A stretch of DNA of 64,000 nt from Halomicrobium urmianum (lineage in GTDB: Archaea; Halobacteriota; Halobacteria; Halobacteriales; Haloarculaceae). Of the stretch, positions 36,889 through 49,287 are shown piece by piece (position 1 is the first letter of the stretch; every line of letters starts with the position of its first letter). Location of the stretch: contig NZ_CP084092.1 of the NCBI RefSeq assembly GCF_020217425.1, forward strand, positions 1 to 64,000, written 5' to 3'. The position numbers were made by a program, and so were the translations under genes. The notes beneath the pieces are model-generated. The model worked only from the letters and a program-made list of their open reading frames with translations. It did not search any database and was not told the origin of the DNA.

Positions 36889-37407
36889 TTATACGCTGAA
36901 CAGGCGCAATACCACGGCGTTCACGCCGTGGATACGCGCGGTGACCTAGTGATATATTCTACCGCCAATTGCATTGCTGAGTTTCCATTCTATACTGTCA
37001 AGTGTCAAGAACTGCTATACAGCAGTAAGGTCAGGTCGGAACGGAGCGGATTCCGAACGACCCTCGGAGGCGGCCAGCCCGCCCACATAACGAGGCAGTA
37101 TCCGAAACGCCGACGCGGTGAACGCGAATCCTCGAAGGGTTCGTCCTTGTGCCCGTCGGCCTGAGCAAGCCCGACGATAACTCCGAGTCCGGCGACGTGT
37201 CGGAGGCTCTCTGCTGGCAAAAACACAACAGGTGAGAGTCAACGACACCGAGGATAGGAGTAACAGCCGCTTGGCACGGCTAGACAGCCACCGACCACGA
37301 TGGCTGGGTTAGCGGCGGACTCCCGTGAAGTGGCGGCGTCCGTGGTTGCAGACCTGACACTCCCACCGCTCGGGATTCCTCCGCCTTCAGGCGGAGGAGG
37401 ATGTCAA
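36889..37407 (+). mobile_element. Non-autonomous IS200/IS605-like element (copy 2)
   Basis: Left hairpin CCACGGCGTTCACGCCGTGG at 36912-36931, preceded by TGAACAGGCGCAATA and followed by GATACGCG; right hairpin CCTCCGCCTTCAGGCGGAGG at 37378-37397 followed by AGGATGTCAA. The interior has no transposase. It shares further blocks with copy 1, such as GAGGATAGGAGTA near 37250. Its right end supplies the ATG used by the hicB pseudogene. Confidence 0.75.
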
Positions 37408-37679
37408 CAGGTGATGACAGAGTTTCACATGCCATGGGTGCTGGGGAAGAAATTCGATTAACAAAGGACGGAGACACAGAGCTCTGGACGGCAGTAGATG
37501 TCGAAACAGGTGTTGTCAGCTAGGGAGAAACCCGTGAAGCAGCCCTCGAAAACCTCGACAAGGCGGTTGAAGGACACGACGGTGCAGGTCGGCCGCCCAT
37601 CGACGAAGAACTTCGGGAGCTCGGCATCGATCCTGAGGAGAACACCCCAGGTAGGGAATTGCCCGACGTCCTCAAGTAG
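37401..37679 (+). pseudogene. HicB-family antitoxin pseudogene (internal amber stop)
   Basis: The frame reads MGAGEEIRLTKDGDTELW then TAVDVETGVVS, a TAG at 37521-37523, then GETREAALENLDKAVE and ELRELGIDPEENT...ELPDVLK. This is the haloarchaeal HicB-like antitoxin from end to end, with Gln (expected in VSQGETR) turned into TAG. The likely original ATG is at 37434; an in-frame ATG at 37401 comes from the IS200/IS605-like right end. No HicA toxin gene follows. No frameshift is present. Confidence 0.75.
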
Positions 37680-38361
37680 TACACCCTATGGGTACACCAG
37701 CGTCCTCCGAGAGCGACATGGATCTAAACGAGACGCTCGAGTTCCTTTCTGAAGAACTCGATATCGAGCGCAGCGAGCACGTCCGAGAGGGCGGGCGATC
37801 AGTTGCTGATCTTCGCGACTGACCAGTAGGCTCCATCATCTCTATCGACAACGGTCGTCTCCAGACAGCTGATGACTGCCTTCTTGATCGAAACGGTTCG
37901 ATCTGAGAGTCTCGGTCTACCCGTCCAGTTGTGGTCTTTCCCGACGAACTCGATCCAGAAACCTTCGTGACTACCAGGTTTCTCCCCCGACACCTTGGTA
38001 CGTACTCCGTTGACCTTAGCAGTACATCTCGGTCACGCTCGTAGTTCTGAGTGAGATCGTACGTTCCGGACGCGCTCCACGGGCTGTGCGCCTGGCCGCG
38101 TGTAGCCCATTCCCGCCGGGCAGCTTCCGGCCCCGCCGCTCGTCGTTGGCGCTCCTCGCGGTGGGACCGGACTCCTGCCGGGTCGGGCCGGGCTCGCTCA
38201 CGCACCACTCGTTCGCTCGGCGGGCGCTGCACCGACCGCCCGCCGCGCCCGCATCGATGCTCGGGTACGTTCGCTCGTGTGGGCGGCCCGACGTCCTTGA
38301 ACCGCACCGTCCGTGCCGCCTCCGTGTCTCGTCGCTGGCGCTCCTCGGCACGGACCCGCGG
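37680..38361. other. Region without a firm gene
   Basis: A 45-codon plus frame at 37688-37822 (MGTPASSESDMDLNETLEF...) and a 64-codon minus frame at 37799-37993 are the best candidates; neither is recognised. 38080-38360 is GC-rich with repeated GGCGCTCCTCG words and looks like decayed coding sequence. Confidence 0.35.
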
Positions 38362-38964
38362 ATGACGGCTGGGTTCAAGGGCTTCGCCGGCGCTCGCCGC
38401 GTGCTGCCCGAGCACCTGGCGGACGGTCGGGAGCACGTCACGATTCCGTCGTCACAGCGAACGCGGACGGTGGATCCACGGGCGAACCTGAGTCAGGACG
38501 AACTGGCGAAAGTGAACGAGCGCGCGGACAAGATTGCAGCGACCTTCGAGGCACTGTCGCGAGTCGACGCAGCCCGGCGGTTGGCCGAGGAGTGGGAGAA
38601 ACACGGATAGACGTTCACAGAAGCTGTGTTCGAGGTTCTGGACGAGTAGGCAGACGATCCCCCCGTCTCGACACAGGCGGCTGGCATCGATCCCGACGCC
38701 GAATGGGTCACCGTGGAGGGCGAGATCGTGCGGTTGTTCGACGAGACCGCACCCCGGAAGTAGTACCAGGTCGGATACCTCGAGGACGAGCAGGGAACGC
38801 GGGCCAAGGTGACGGTCTGACGACGGTCCGCGTTCGGTTCGATGGTTCGCACCCTCTTGGAAGGCGAGCGCGTGCGGATCGCCCTCGGAAAGCCGGATGA
38901 GTACAACAGTCAGCAGACAGTCGGCGTCACGAGCGATACTACGACCCTCTCGCTCGACGGGTAA
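38362..38964 (+). pseudogene. OB-fold (RPA/ssDNA-binding-like) protein pseudogene with four in-frame stops
   Basis: One uninterrupted reading register of 201 codons. The N-terminal helical part (VDPRANLSQDELAKVNERAD, EALSRVDAARRLAEEWEKHG) and the OB-like part (AEWVTVEGEIVRLFDE, YQVGYLEDEQGTRAKVTV, GERVRIALGKPDEYNSQQ) match haloarchaeal plasmid-type DNA-binding proteins. Stops are TAG 38608, TAG 38647, TAG 38761 and TGA 38818. There are no frameshifts. The gene is therefore dead by nonsense mutation only, as is the neighbouring hicB. Confidence 0.7.
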
Positions 38965-40034
38965 TTACCTGGCCGCGCTCTCTTTTTTGTTTTGCATTGT
39001 TCGTCGACGGTGGGACTGGTGAGATGATAGTGGGGCAGGCAGGGCATTCGGGAGCGACTACAGGGGCCGATTTAATATATCAGATTCCGTGGAAATCGGC
39101 ACAACCCCGGCAGAGCGGAATGCCACTGAATCGTGTGGGCAAGATAAAGGAGTAATGTAGATTCGAGAAATCCGGCTACCATCATGCGATCTCTCCTACA
39201 TTACATTACTGAATCTAATGTAGATAGGGCATTATACGGCCGCCGTATTGCGATTTCATCCGACAGTAGTGGTGTTCGTCTATTACAGTCATATATCCTA
39301 TAGTTTCTGCTGAGCGCGCTATATTGTATCTCGAAGGAGCGATCGGATTAGCGTTCGAGTGGTGTGCGGGAATCGAACGAATGGGTGGCTTAGCTACTTT
39401 CTATCGAGAGTGGTGGAGTGAACGACAGACGTTGCGATGTCCCGTAATCGACGGTCTAGTCTACCGCTCTGCTACATCCTTTCGAGCGTATCGACGACAC
39501 GATCCTCCTGATCTGACTACTGATCGTCGACGGCGTCGTCCAGCACCCGGCTACAGATGCTGAGTATCTGCGGATACTCCCCTGTGACCGTTGCAGGATC
39601 ACCTACAAGCCTGCATCGGTGAATGGTTCGATACCTGCCGATCCGTTCTCCCGGACCAAGTCACGGTATCCTTTGACCATGTTCAGGGCAATCCGGCCGA
39701 AGTCGTCCGTGAAATCGATCAAGATGCCGATTACGGTCCCCGGGGCGCTTGCATTCTACTCTATCTAGTCTTTTGAGCAGGCTGGTCACGGGACCTTCCC
39801 CGGACGCGGTGGCGTCTCCGTCATTGCTCCGCCCAGTGCAGCGACTTCGACAATATCGTAGAGGCTACCAGAGCGATCGATAGCACTCCCAGCGGTACAT
39901 TCACAGATCCACGGAACGGCTCTTCGTCGGTAGTGTCGGGAAACGAGCCCGTCCCCGACGGGGTTCTGGAAGCGACTGGCGAACGTCAGCGAACGCTACG
40001 TATCCCGGTGGAAACGCCTGATCTGCCGTGACGA
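38965..40034. other. Long region with relicts only
   Basis: No intact gene is convincing. Contents: AT-rich DNA with TAATGTAG sites (39151-39226); a 61-codon plus frame at 39591-39776 (VTVSFDHVQGNPAEVVREI...) of unknown nature; and a minus-strand C-terminal fragment ending at 39821 with one hydrophobic helix (VPLGVLSIALVASTIL) and no start. Confidence 0.4.
39151..39226. promoter_or_regulatory. Cluster of TAATGTAG sites
   Basis: AGTAATGTAG (39151-39160), its inverted form CTACATTACATTACT (39196-39210) and CTAATGTAGAT (39216-39226) lie within 76 bp. The mix of direct and inverted copies in an AT-rich intergenic stretch suggests an operator or a partition/replication control site of a lost accessory element. 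Confidence 0.4.
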
Positions 40035-41501
40035 TCAGAAGGGAAATCTATCGCGTGCCGACTGAACGGCGAGTCGGGATAGCAACTGAGCGGGGCCGCG
40101 CTTCGGGAGATCTCGAACCGTATCGATCGGACTCGGCGGTTTGCCGCCGCCGACGTCCAGCTCCCAGTCGGTCTCGTCGGTGAAGCGGTCGACTGCGTGC
40201 TCCACACGCTGTTGCACTGCGTCGGCGTCCATCGTTTCGACGGTCCCGTCGCGGACCACCACGTCGCCGTCGACGATCACCGTCTCTACGTCGGCCGGCG
40301 CGGCGTTGTTCACCACGTGGGCGGGCACGTTCGTCAGCGGCGTGAACTTCGGCTTGTCTACGTCGAGCACGATCAGATCCGCTCGCTTTCCCGGTTCGAT
40401 GCTACCGATCTCGTCCCCCAGTCCGAGTGCGCGGGCGCCCTCGACCGTGAGCATCCGCACGAGTTCCATCGACTGGTACTGGCCCGCCGTCCGCTTGACG
40501 TTGGCGGCGAGGCGGGCCTGTCGGGCCTCGCCGAACATGCTGTAGGAGTCGTGCCAGTAGTGGTCGTCGATCCCCAGCCCGACGTCGACCCCGGCGTCCC
40601 GCAGCTCGGGCACGGGCGTCCACTGCATCTCCGCGTCCGGGTTCCAGCAGGCGAACACCGACGGGCAGTGTGCGACGGACGCGCCCGCCGCGGCAGTGCG
40701 CTCGACGTCCTCGTCGTCGGCGACCCGGAAATGCGCGGCGATCAGGCGGTCGTCGAGGAGGCCGACGTCGTCGAGGAGGCCGATCGAATCCGCGCTACCG
40801 TTGGCCCGCGCCATCGCGTTGCTCTCCTCGAGCTCCAGCAGGTGCGTGTGGACGAGCACGTCCGGGTACTCCGCTGCGAGCACCGCCGTCCGCTCCCACA
40901 GCTCTCGGGTACACGACCAGTCGTCGTGCGGGCAGATCGTCGCCCTGATACGCCCGTCGTACGTGTCGTGATACTCGTCAATGAAACGGCGAGCGTAGTC
41001 GAACTGCTTGTCGACGGGCACGTCCCAGAACAGGTCCGTGATCGCCGGCCCGAAATAGCCGCGCAGGCCAGCGTCGCCGAACGTCTCCGCGCCCGCCGCA
41101 GGTCGGACATCCATCGAGTTGACCGTCGTGACCCCGCCGAGTGCGAAGTTCAGCGCGGCGAGTTCGTAGCCCGCCTCCAGGAGGTAGTCGAACTCCCCCT
41201 CGCCGAGGCGGCCGAAGAGGGCCGTCATGCTGCCCATCATCTCGAACAGGTCGAGGTCGCTGAACGCGCCGATCAACGGCGTCAGTTCCAGGTGGGTGTG
41301 GGCGTTGACCAGCCCCGGCATCACCAGTTTCCCGTCGCCGTCGATAACCCGGTCGGCCGCAACGGCGTCGTCGCCGTCCCCCGACTTCCTCACGTCAGTG
41401 ATACGGCCGTCGTCGATGAGGACCGTCCCGCGCTCGTACAGGCGGTTCCGGTCGTCTACTGTGAGCACGAGCGCGTCGTCGATCGCTGTATCAACGGCCA
41501 C
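40035..41501 (-). CDS. Amidohydrolase / chlorohydrolase-family deaminase
   Basis: 488 residues from a GTG. Metal-dependent hydrolase of the TrzN/AtzA/SAH-deaminase group: N-terminal composite beta domain, GLVNAHTHLELTPL (HxH metal motif), a His in VHTHLLEL, ...AHFRV, and the catalytic Asp region GLGIDDHYWHDSY. Ends with GSIEPGKRADLIVLDVD, standard for the family. Members deaminate or dechlorinate aminated purines, pterins or triazines; archaeal relatives act on S-adenosylhomocysteine or 5'-deoxyadenosine, so either is possible. The 5' end overlaps the YHS gene by 11 bp. Confidence 0.9.
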   Translation of the reverse strand: MAVDTAIDDALVLTVDDRNRLYERGTVLIDDGRITDVRKSGDGDDAVAADRVIDGDGKLVMPGLVNAHTHLELTPLIGAFSDLDLFEMMGSMTALFGRLGEGEFDYLLEAGYELAALNFALGGVTTVNSMDVRPAAGAETFGDAGLRGYFGPAITDLFWDVPVDKQFDYARRFIDEYHDTYDGRIRATICPHDDWSCTRELWERTAVLAAEYPDVLVHTHLLELEESNAMARANGSADSIGLLDDVGLLDDRLIAAHFRVADDEDVERTAAAGASVAHCPSVFACWNPDAEMQWTPVPELRDAGVDVGLGIDDHYWHDSYSMFGEARQARLAANVKRTAGQYQSMELVRMLTVEGARALGLGDEIGSIEPGKRADLIVLDVDKPKFTPLTNVPAHVVNNAAPADVETVIVDGDVVVRDGTVETMDADAVQQRVEHAVDRFTDETDWELDVGGGKPPSPIDTVRDLPKRGPAQLLSRLAVQSARDRFPF

Positions 41502-42021
41502 CGCCGGTCACCCCCGAACCAGAACTCGTCGCGTGCGTTGCAACGACGGACTCCAGTTGCCCGGGACAGGTCGTACGGTGTGGCCTCCCCGACGGGAATT
41601 GCTGCGCGCCGCGACGTGCCACGTAGCGACTAGTGGTGGTCATGGCTCTGGGATCCATCGGCCGAGATCTGCGGACGCTGCCGGAAAAATCAGCCGGGTC
41701 CGCCGCAAACGGCTCCTTGCAGTGCTCAGAACAGAAATGGTACGCCCCGCCGTCGTAGACGCTGCGTGGTCCGCTATCGTCGGTGCGCACTCCACAGACC
41801 GGATCGCGATACCGGCCGGGTGCACCGAGCCCGAGCCGGTAGACGTACAGCAGGAACCCGGAGAGCGCGAATGCGATCAGATCGAGATAGAACGCGTAGC
41901 TCCGTCTCGGAGGCGACGTCGTCGGTCGTGCGTCCGACGTAGTCGAAACTGCCCGACGTCGTGGGCGAGAGTGGTCGTCGGGGGTTGTGCTACTCTGTCG
42001 GCGTTCGTTCCAGATGCACAC
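41491..42021 (-). CDS. YHS (TRASH-like) domain membrane protein
   Basis: 176 residues from a GTG. Basic, low-complexity N-terminus; one membrane helix (FYLDLIAFALSGFLLYVY); then a YHS domain, DPVCGVRTDDSG...YHFCSEHCKEPF, with three Cys for metal, usually copper or zinc. The C-terminal 50 residues are disordered. It overlaps the amidohydrolase gene, so the pair may be co-transcribed. The start is uncertain because the first 40 residues carry no conserved feature. Confidence 0.7.
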   Translation of the reverse strand: MCIWNERRQSSTTPDDHSRPRRRAVSTTSDARPTTSPPRRSYAFYLDLIAFALSGFLLYVYRLGLGAPGRYRDPVCGVRTDDSGPRSVYDGGAYHFCSEHCKEPFAADPADFSGSVRRSRPMDPRAMTTTSRYVARRGAQQFPSGRPHRTTCPGQLESVVATHATSSGSGVTGGGR

Positions 42022-42238
42022 GAGAAAACCGATCGGAGTGGGGGAATCAGTTTCGCACCGTCTCGCTGACGCACTCCGTGGGGGGTCACCGGGGGTGCCC
42101 GGCAGTTAGGGATTTTTGTCCACGCATAAAAAATCCTGGCCGTTATTCTCAGAATGTGAAACTCCGGTCGTCATTACGGTTCCCTTGTATGTCGTTACGT
42201 TCCCACCGACTGACCTAGGTGGATACCGTTGTCGAGAA

Positions 42239-42374
42239 CTGGGCTGGTATGGTAACCCCCTCACAGGCTGGCATCCAGCCGCGCGTCCTGCTCCCAGGGA
42301 CGACGTCTGTGGTCGGCCGCGTCCCGACAGTTCGATAGTGGGGAGAAGAATGGAACAAACTGCCTCCTAATACT
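42239..42374 (+). repeat. Conserved block, copy A (5' of the rrn operon)
   Basis: Begins CTGGGCTGGTATGGTAACCC CCTCAC, includes the inverted pair GGCTGG / CCAGCC (42242-42280), and ends CTCCTAATACT (42364-42374). A second copy with the same order and ends lies at 48921-49051, after the rrn operon. The 5' 50 bp are about 80 percent identical, the middle diverges. Not coding in either copy. Nature unknown. Confidence 0.65.
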
Positions 42375-42726
42375 ATTGGTATGCTAGTGTTCTGGGCCGT
42401 GACGAAGTGGCTCAGCTGGTGGGTCGCTCCCGGTCGAACTTCGAGATCCCGCGCGTGCGTAAACCAAAGACAACCAGCAAGTAGCAAATGGGACCGGGGG
42501 GCGACGAGATGTGGGGTGAGTCGGATTTTCAGGTACTGCTGACACAATACGGATGGAGGATGAAGTGCCGACTCTCGGCGGAACGGCGACCCACGCTGAT
42601 CTGCGAGCGGTTACACCGCAGGCTGACACCGAACCGACTTCCGCAAAGCACGTCGTGACAGTGGGGAGCCGCGCCTTCACCGCGGGAGTAGGGCGGGGTG
42701 GTCTACGTGACTGCCGCTGTAGCTGT

Positions 42727-42750
42727 CAGTACTTAAACCCGACCGATGGG
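42727..42750 (+). promoter_or_regulatory. Candidate rrn promoter 1
   Basis: GTACTTAAACCCGACCGATG has a TTAAA box about 25 bp before a purine-rich start region. One of three tandem candidates in the 1.27-kb leader 42022-43297, which holds no gene. Confidence 0.4.
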
Positions 42751-42802
42751 TATTAGTCGCAGCCTCACCGTGGCGTGGTTTTGCATCTCATAACCTCCTG
42801 TC

Positions 42803-42820
42803 TTCGATTGGTTTATGTGG
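42803..42820 (+). promoter_or_regulatory. Candidate rrn promoter 2 (TTCGA ... TTTATG type)
   Basis: TTCGATTGGTTTATGTGG closely follows the haloarchaeal rRNA promoter pattern in which TTCGA precedes a TTTATG box by a few bases. Best of the three candidates. Confidence 0.55.
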
Positions 42821-43011
42821 GGGCACCTGCTACGGAGTGATACGTTCGGAGGACGGCGCGACGCTGGGATCGTCCCTTCGCTGCTGTCCCCTCGACACAC
42901 GGGGTTCCGAGCCCGGTTCGTGTGTCGGACGGCCGCACTCGAACCCGCCGTGGTGTTCTACACCAGGGTGGCTCTATCGTGTGGCCTCCGTCACACGCCT
43001 GGGACGAATCG

Positions 43012-43042
43012 GATCCCTTAAGTAGGGTTCTGCCCTACGATG
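43012..43042 (+). promoter_or_regulatory. Candidate rrn promoter 3
   Basis: CTTAAGTAGGGTTCTGCCCT lies about 280 bp before 16S. The CTTAAG box fits a TATA-like element, followed by a small inverted repeat AGGG/CCCT. Confidence 0.4.
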
Positions 43043-43206
43043 ATATCCGTTCGAGGGGCTGCGGGGTACGAGTCCTGCTCGTTCCGCCGTCCCACTCTAG
43101 ACGGGGTTTCCCCGTCGATGATGAGTACGAACACCCATGAGCATCTCACCCCTGCGGTCCGCCGTACAGATGGGATGTGATGTAAGCCCTGATAGTTCGG
43201 TGATAC

Positions 43207-43235
43207 CCGATCGGTGCGTCCGACGGTGTCACCGA
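43207..43235 (+). other. 16S precursor processing stem, 5' half
   Basis: Pairs with 44829-44857 over about 25 bases (CCGATCGG with CCGATCGG, GGTGTCACC with GGTGACAC), with small unpaired bases in the middle resembling a bulge-helix-bulge motif. In haloarchaea this stem encloses 16S and is cut by the splicing endonuclease. Confidence 0.75.
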
Positions 43236-43297
43236 CTTCGACGGACCAGAGAGACAATGCGTGTCTCCGCCAGATCCCTGGCTCTGCCAGGGACACC

Positions 43298-44768
<1,471 letters not shown>

Positions 44769-44828
44769 ACTGACCGGGACTGGGGCTCTGCCCCAGCCCA
44801 CCTGCAAGTCCTGCCCTCGCGGCAGGCA

Positions 44829-44857
44829 CCGGTGACACTCCGATCGCGCCGATCGGG
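44829..44857 (+). other. 16S precursor processing stem, 3' half
   Basis: Partner of 43207-43235; contains GGTGACACTCCG and CGCCGATCGG. Lies between the 16S end and the tRNA-like element. Confidence 0.75.
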
Positions 44858-44901
44858 CACCGAACTGTCAGGGCTTTACAGTTCGTCCCTCTTCGAGGGA
44901 C

Positions 44902-44969
44902 GGGCCGATAGCTCAGTGGAAGAGCACCTCCATTCCGGAGGCGACCTCGGTTCGATTCCGGGTCGGTCA
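44902..44969 (+). tRNA. Aberrant tRNA-like element in the 16S-23S spacer
   Basis: The position is that of the usual spacer tRNA-Ala. The D arm (GCTC AGTGGAA GAGC) and T arm (CTCGG TTCGATT CCGGG) are intact, and the acceptor pairs GGCCGA with TCGGTC. However, the anticodon arm is CCTCC-ATTCC-GGAGG: a perfect 5-bp stem with a 5-nt loop instead of 7, so no anticodon can be assigned, and the outermost acceptor pair would be G-A. Total length is 68 nt, 3-5 short. It may be a dead tRNA kept for precursor processing, or a tRNA-mimic. I would not call it functional tRNA-Ala. Confidence 0.6.
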
Positions 44970-45081
44970 ATACAGCGGGCACCGCGCCCGCACAACCGAT
45001 GCACCAATCCGCGAAAGCGTGATTGGGAAGGGTTCGATGTTGCCCCGTTTACCACCCGGGGTAAAAGATGACAACCGTGTG

Positions 45082-45095
45082 TACGTGCAATCCAG
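45082..45095 (+). other. 23S precursor processing stem, 5' half
   Basis: TACGTGCAATCCAG is an exact complement of 48106-48119 (CTGGATTGCACGTA). It lies about 45 bases before mature 23S and brackets it, as expected of the 23S processing stem. Confidence 0.8.
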
Positions 45096-45138
45096 ACGTC
45101 AACTGGATCCGTTTCATCGTGGAACGTGTATCCGACGT

Positions 45139-48044
<2,906 letters not shown>

Positions 48045-48105
48045 AAGCCATTCCATTCATCCAACATCTGATACACAGACCCGATGATTCGGGTCCAGGC
48101 GGAAC

Positions 48106-48119
48106 CTGGATTGCACGTA
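48106..48119 (+). other. 23S precursor processing stem, 3' half
   Basis: CTGGATTGCACGTA, exact complement of 45082-45095. Confidence 0.8.
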
Positions 48120-48217
48120 TCGTGACTGCTGTACGTCATTGAAGAGGTTATCCGGTCTTTCCGGAGAAGTCTCTGAATCGTTACAGCGGTCACGATCACA
48201 CGGTTTCCATCGGACCA

Positions 48218-48270
48218 CCGATCACTGGTTCCGGACGTAGTTCCGGACGCGGTTCGATTCCGCGGATCGG
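48218..48270 (+). ncRNA. tRNA-like element directly before 5S rRNA
   Basis: CCGATC (48218-48223) pairs with GATCGG (48265-48270) as an acceptor-like stem, a middle hairpin uses the repeat TCCGGA (48231-48247), and a perfect T arm follows: CGCGG TTCGATT CCGCG (48248-48264). The element ends 2 bases before mature 5S. In Haloferax a tRNA-like 5S leader is known to be recognised by the tRNA 3'-end nuclease; this looks like the same device. Confidence 0.75.
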
Positions 48271-48272
48271 CG

Positions 48273-48394
48273 TTCAGGCGGCCACAGCGGCGGGGCAACA
48301 CCCGTACCCATCCCGAACACGGAAGTTAAGCCCGCCTGCGTTCCGGCGAGTACTGGAGTGCGCGAGCCTCTGGGAAATCCGGTTCGCCGCCTAC
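48273..48394 (+). rRNA. rrf: 5S ribosomal RNA
   Basis: 122 nt: TTCAGGCGGCCACAGCGG at the 5' end pairs with the 3' GGTTCGCCGCC; the CCCATCCCGAACACGGAAG loop is universal. No tRNA-Cys follows, although many haloarchaeal operons carry one here. Confidence 0.96.
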
Positions 48395-48433
48395 CACTCA
48401 TACTCGGCGCACTTCGCGCCGACCTCATCCGTT

Positions 48434-48471
48434 ACCCCTCGCCCAGTATCAACGCTGGGTTGAGGGGTTTT
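48434..48471 (+). terminator. rrn terminator hairpin
   Basis: CCCCTCGCCCAG / CTGGGTTGAGGGG forms a strong stem followed by TTTTCG and more T-rich DNA, 40 bp after 5S. Confidence 0.7.
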
Positions 48472-49287
48472 CGTCGTTTCATATCGTGCCCAGAGTGCTG
48501 CAGCGGAGATGAATGCTCGTCTTCGTTATAGTCCTGAAGCGTGAACGCCCAGGTACGGACGGGTTCGCCCGCCCGATCGAGCTCGTCGATTCTCGTCACG
48601 GACTCGAGCGCGCCGTCCGTCTCTGGCTGAAGCCGTGGGAAGGTGTCGTCACGCATTCCATCCCTGTTCCGCCGTCAAAATGCGGGAGAGACGAGTGGTC
48701 GGGCCCGCGCACTCGTCAGTCCCGCTCGACGCGTTGCTCCCCCCGTTGAGCCGGAAGTCAGGCACTCCCGGCGGGAGAACGATGCGACGGCGATTGAATA
48801 TAGCTTTCGACTAGGAATCAACGCAATATATTGGGTCGTCCGACAGGCTACTGACGGGCCCGCCTGTGAGAAAATCCGTTCCGCCTCGAACGAGGCATCG
48901 CCGCAGGGCTTCGTCGGGCGCTGGGCTGGCGTGGTGACCCCCTCACGGTCTGACGTCCAGCCACGTGTCCGTTCTCCAGTCGGCTGTGGCCGACTGAACC
49001 CCGACGGTATGACGTTGGCCGGGATACGGGAAAGAACCCACTCCTAATACTTTTGCTGTGGCTGCGTGGTGGAACACTGGGCTTTCGATCCGTCGATAGT
49101 GTAGCCACTTCCTGGTCGCAGATTCGGTTCCGGTTCCGTTCACCGTCTGTGTGGTGGCCTAACCGTGTACTGGCAGCTGGACGTGATCACCGTTTCTGCC
49201 CGTCCGACGAAGATACTTCAGCGACTACGGTGATGCTAACATTTTAGGAATCAAGTAGTTACATGTTACGTTCAACACAGTCGATAC
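48472..49287. other. Region between rrn and the DUF7504 gene
   Basis: No firm gene. A minus-strand 74-codon frame (48432-48656) overlaps the terminator and is not trusted. The conserved block copy B (48921-49051) lies here. The AT-rich leader of the next gene begins near 49225. Confidence 0.45.
48921..49051 (+). repeat. Conserved block, copy B (3' of the rrn operon)
   Basis: CTGGGCTGGCGTGGTGACCC then CCTCAC, CCAGCC and a final CTCCTAATACT match copy A at 42239-42374 in order and spacing. Both copies lie upstream of a gene or operon on the plus strand (rrn for A, the DUF7504 gene for B). Confidence 0.65.

Noticed and set aside
37401-38964. TAG read as an amino acid (pyrrolysine or suppressor)
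   Set aside because: Many intact genes here end in TAG (for example 1962, 11278, 30039, 56055), so general suppression would be harmful; TGA stops and a frameshift also occur in the broken genes. Plain decay is simpler.
44902-44969. Functional tRNA-Ala or tRNA-Gly(TCC)
   Set aside because: No register gives both a paired anticodon stem and a 7-nt loop; reading TCC as anticodon destroys the stem.
48395-48660. tRNA-Cys after 5S and a small minus-strand gene
   Set aside because: No D or T arm is present after 5S. The 74-codon frame covers the terminator hairpin and shows no motif.
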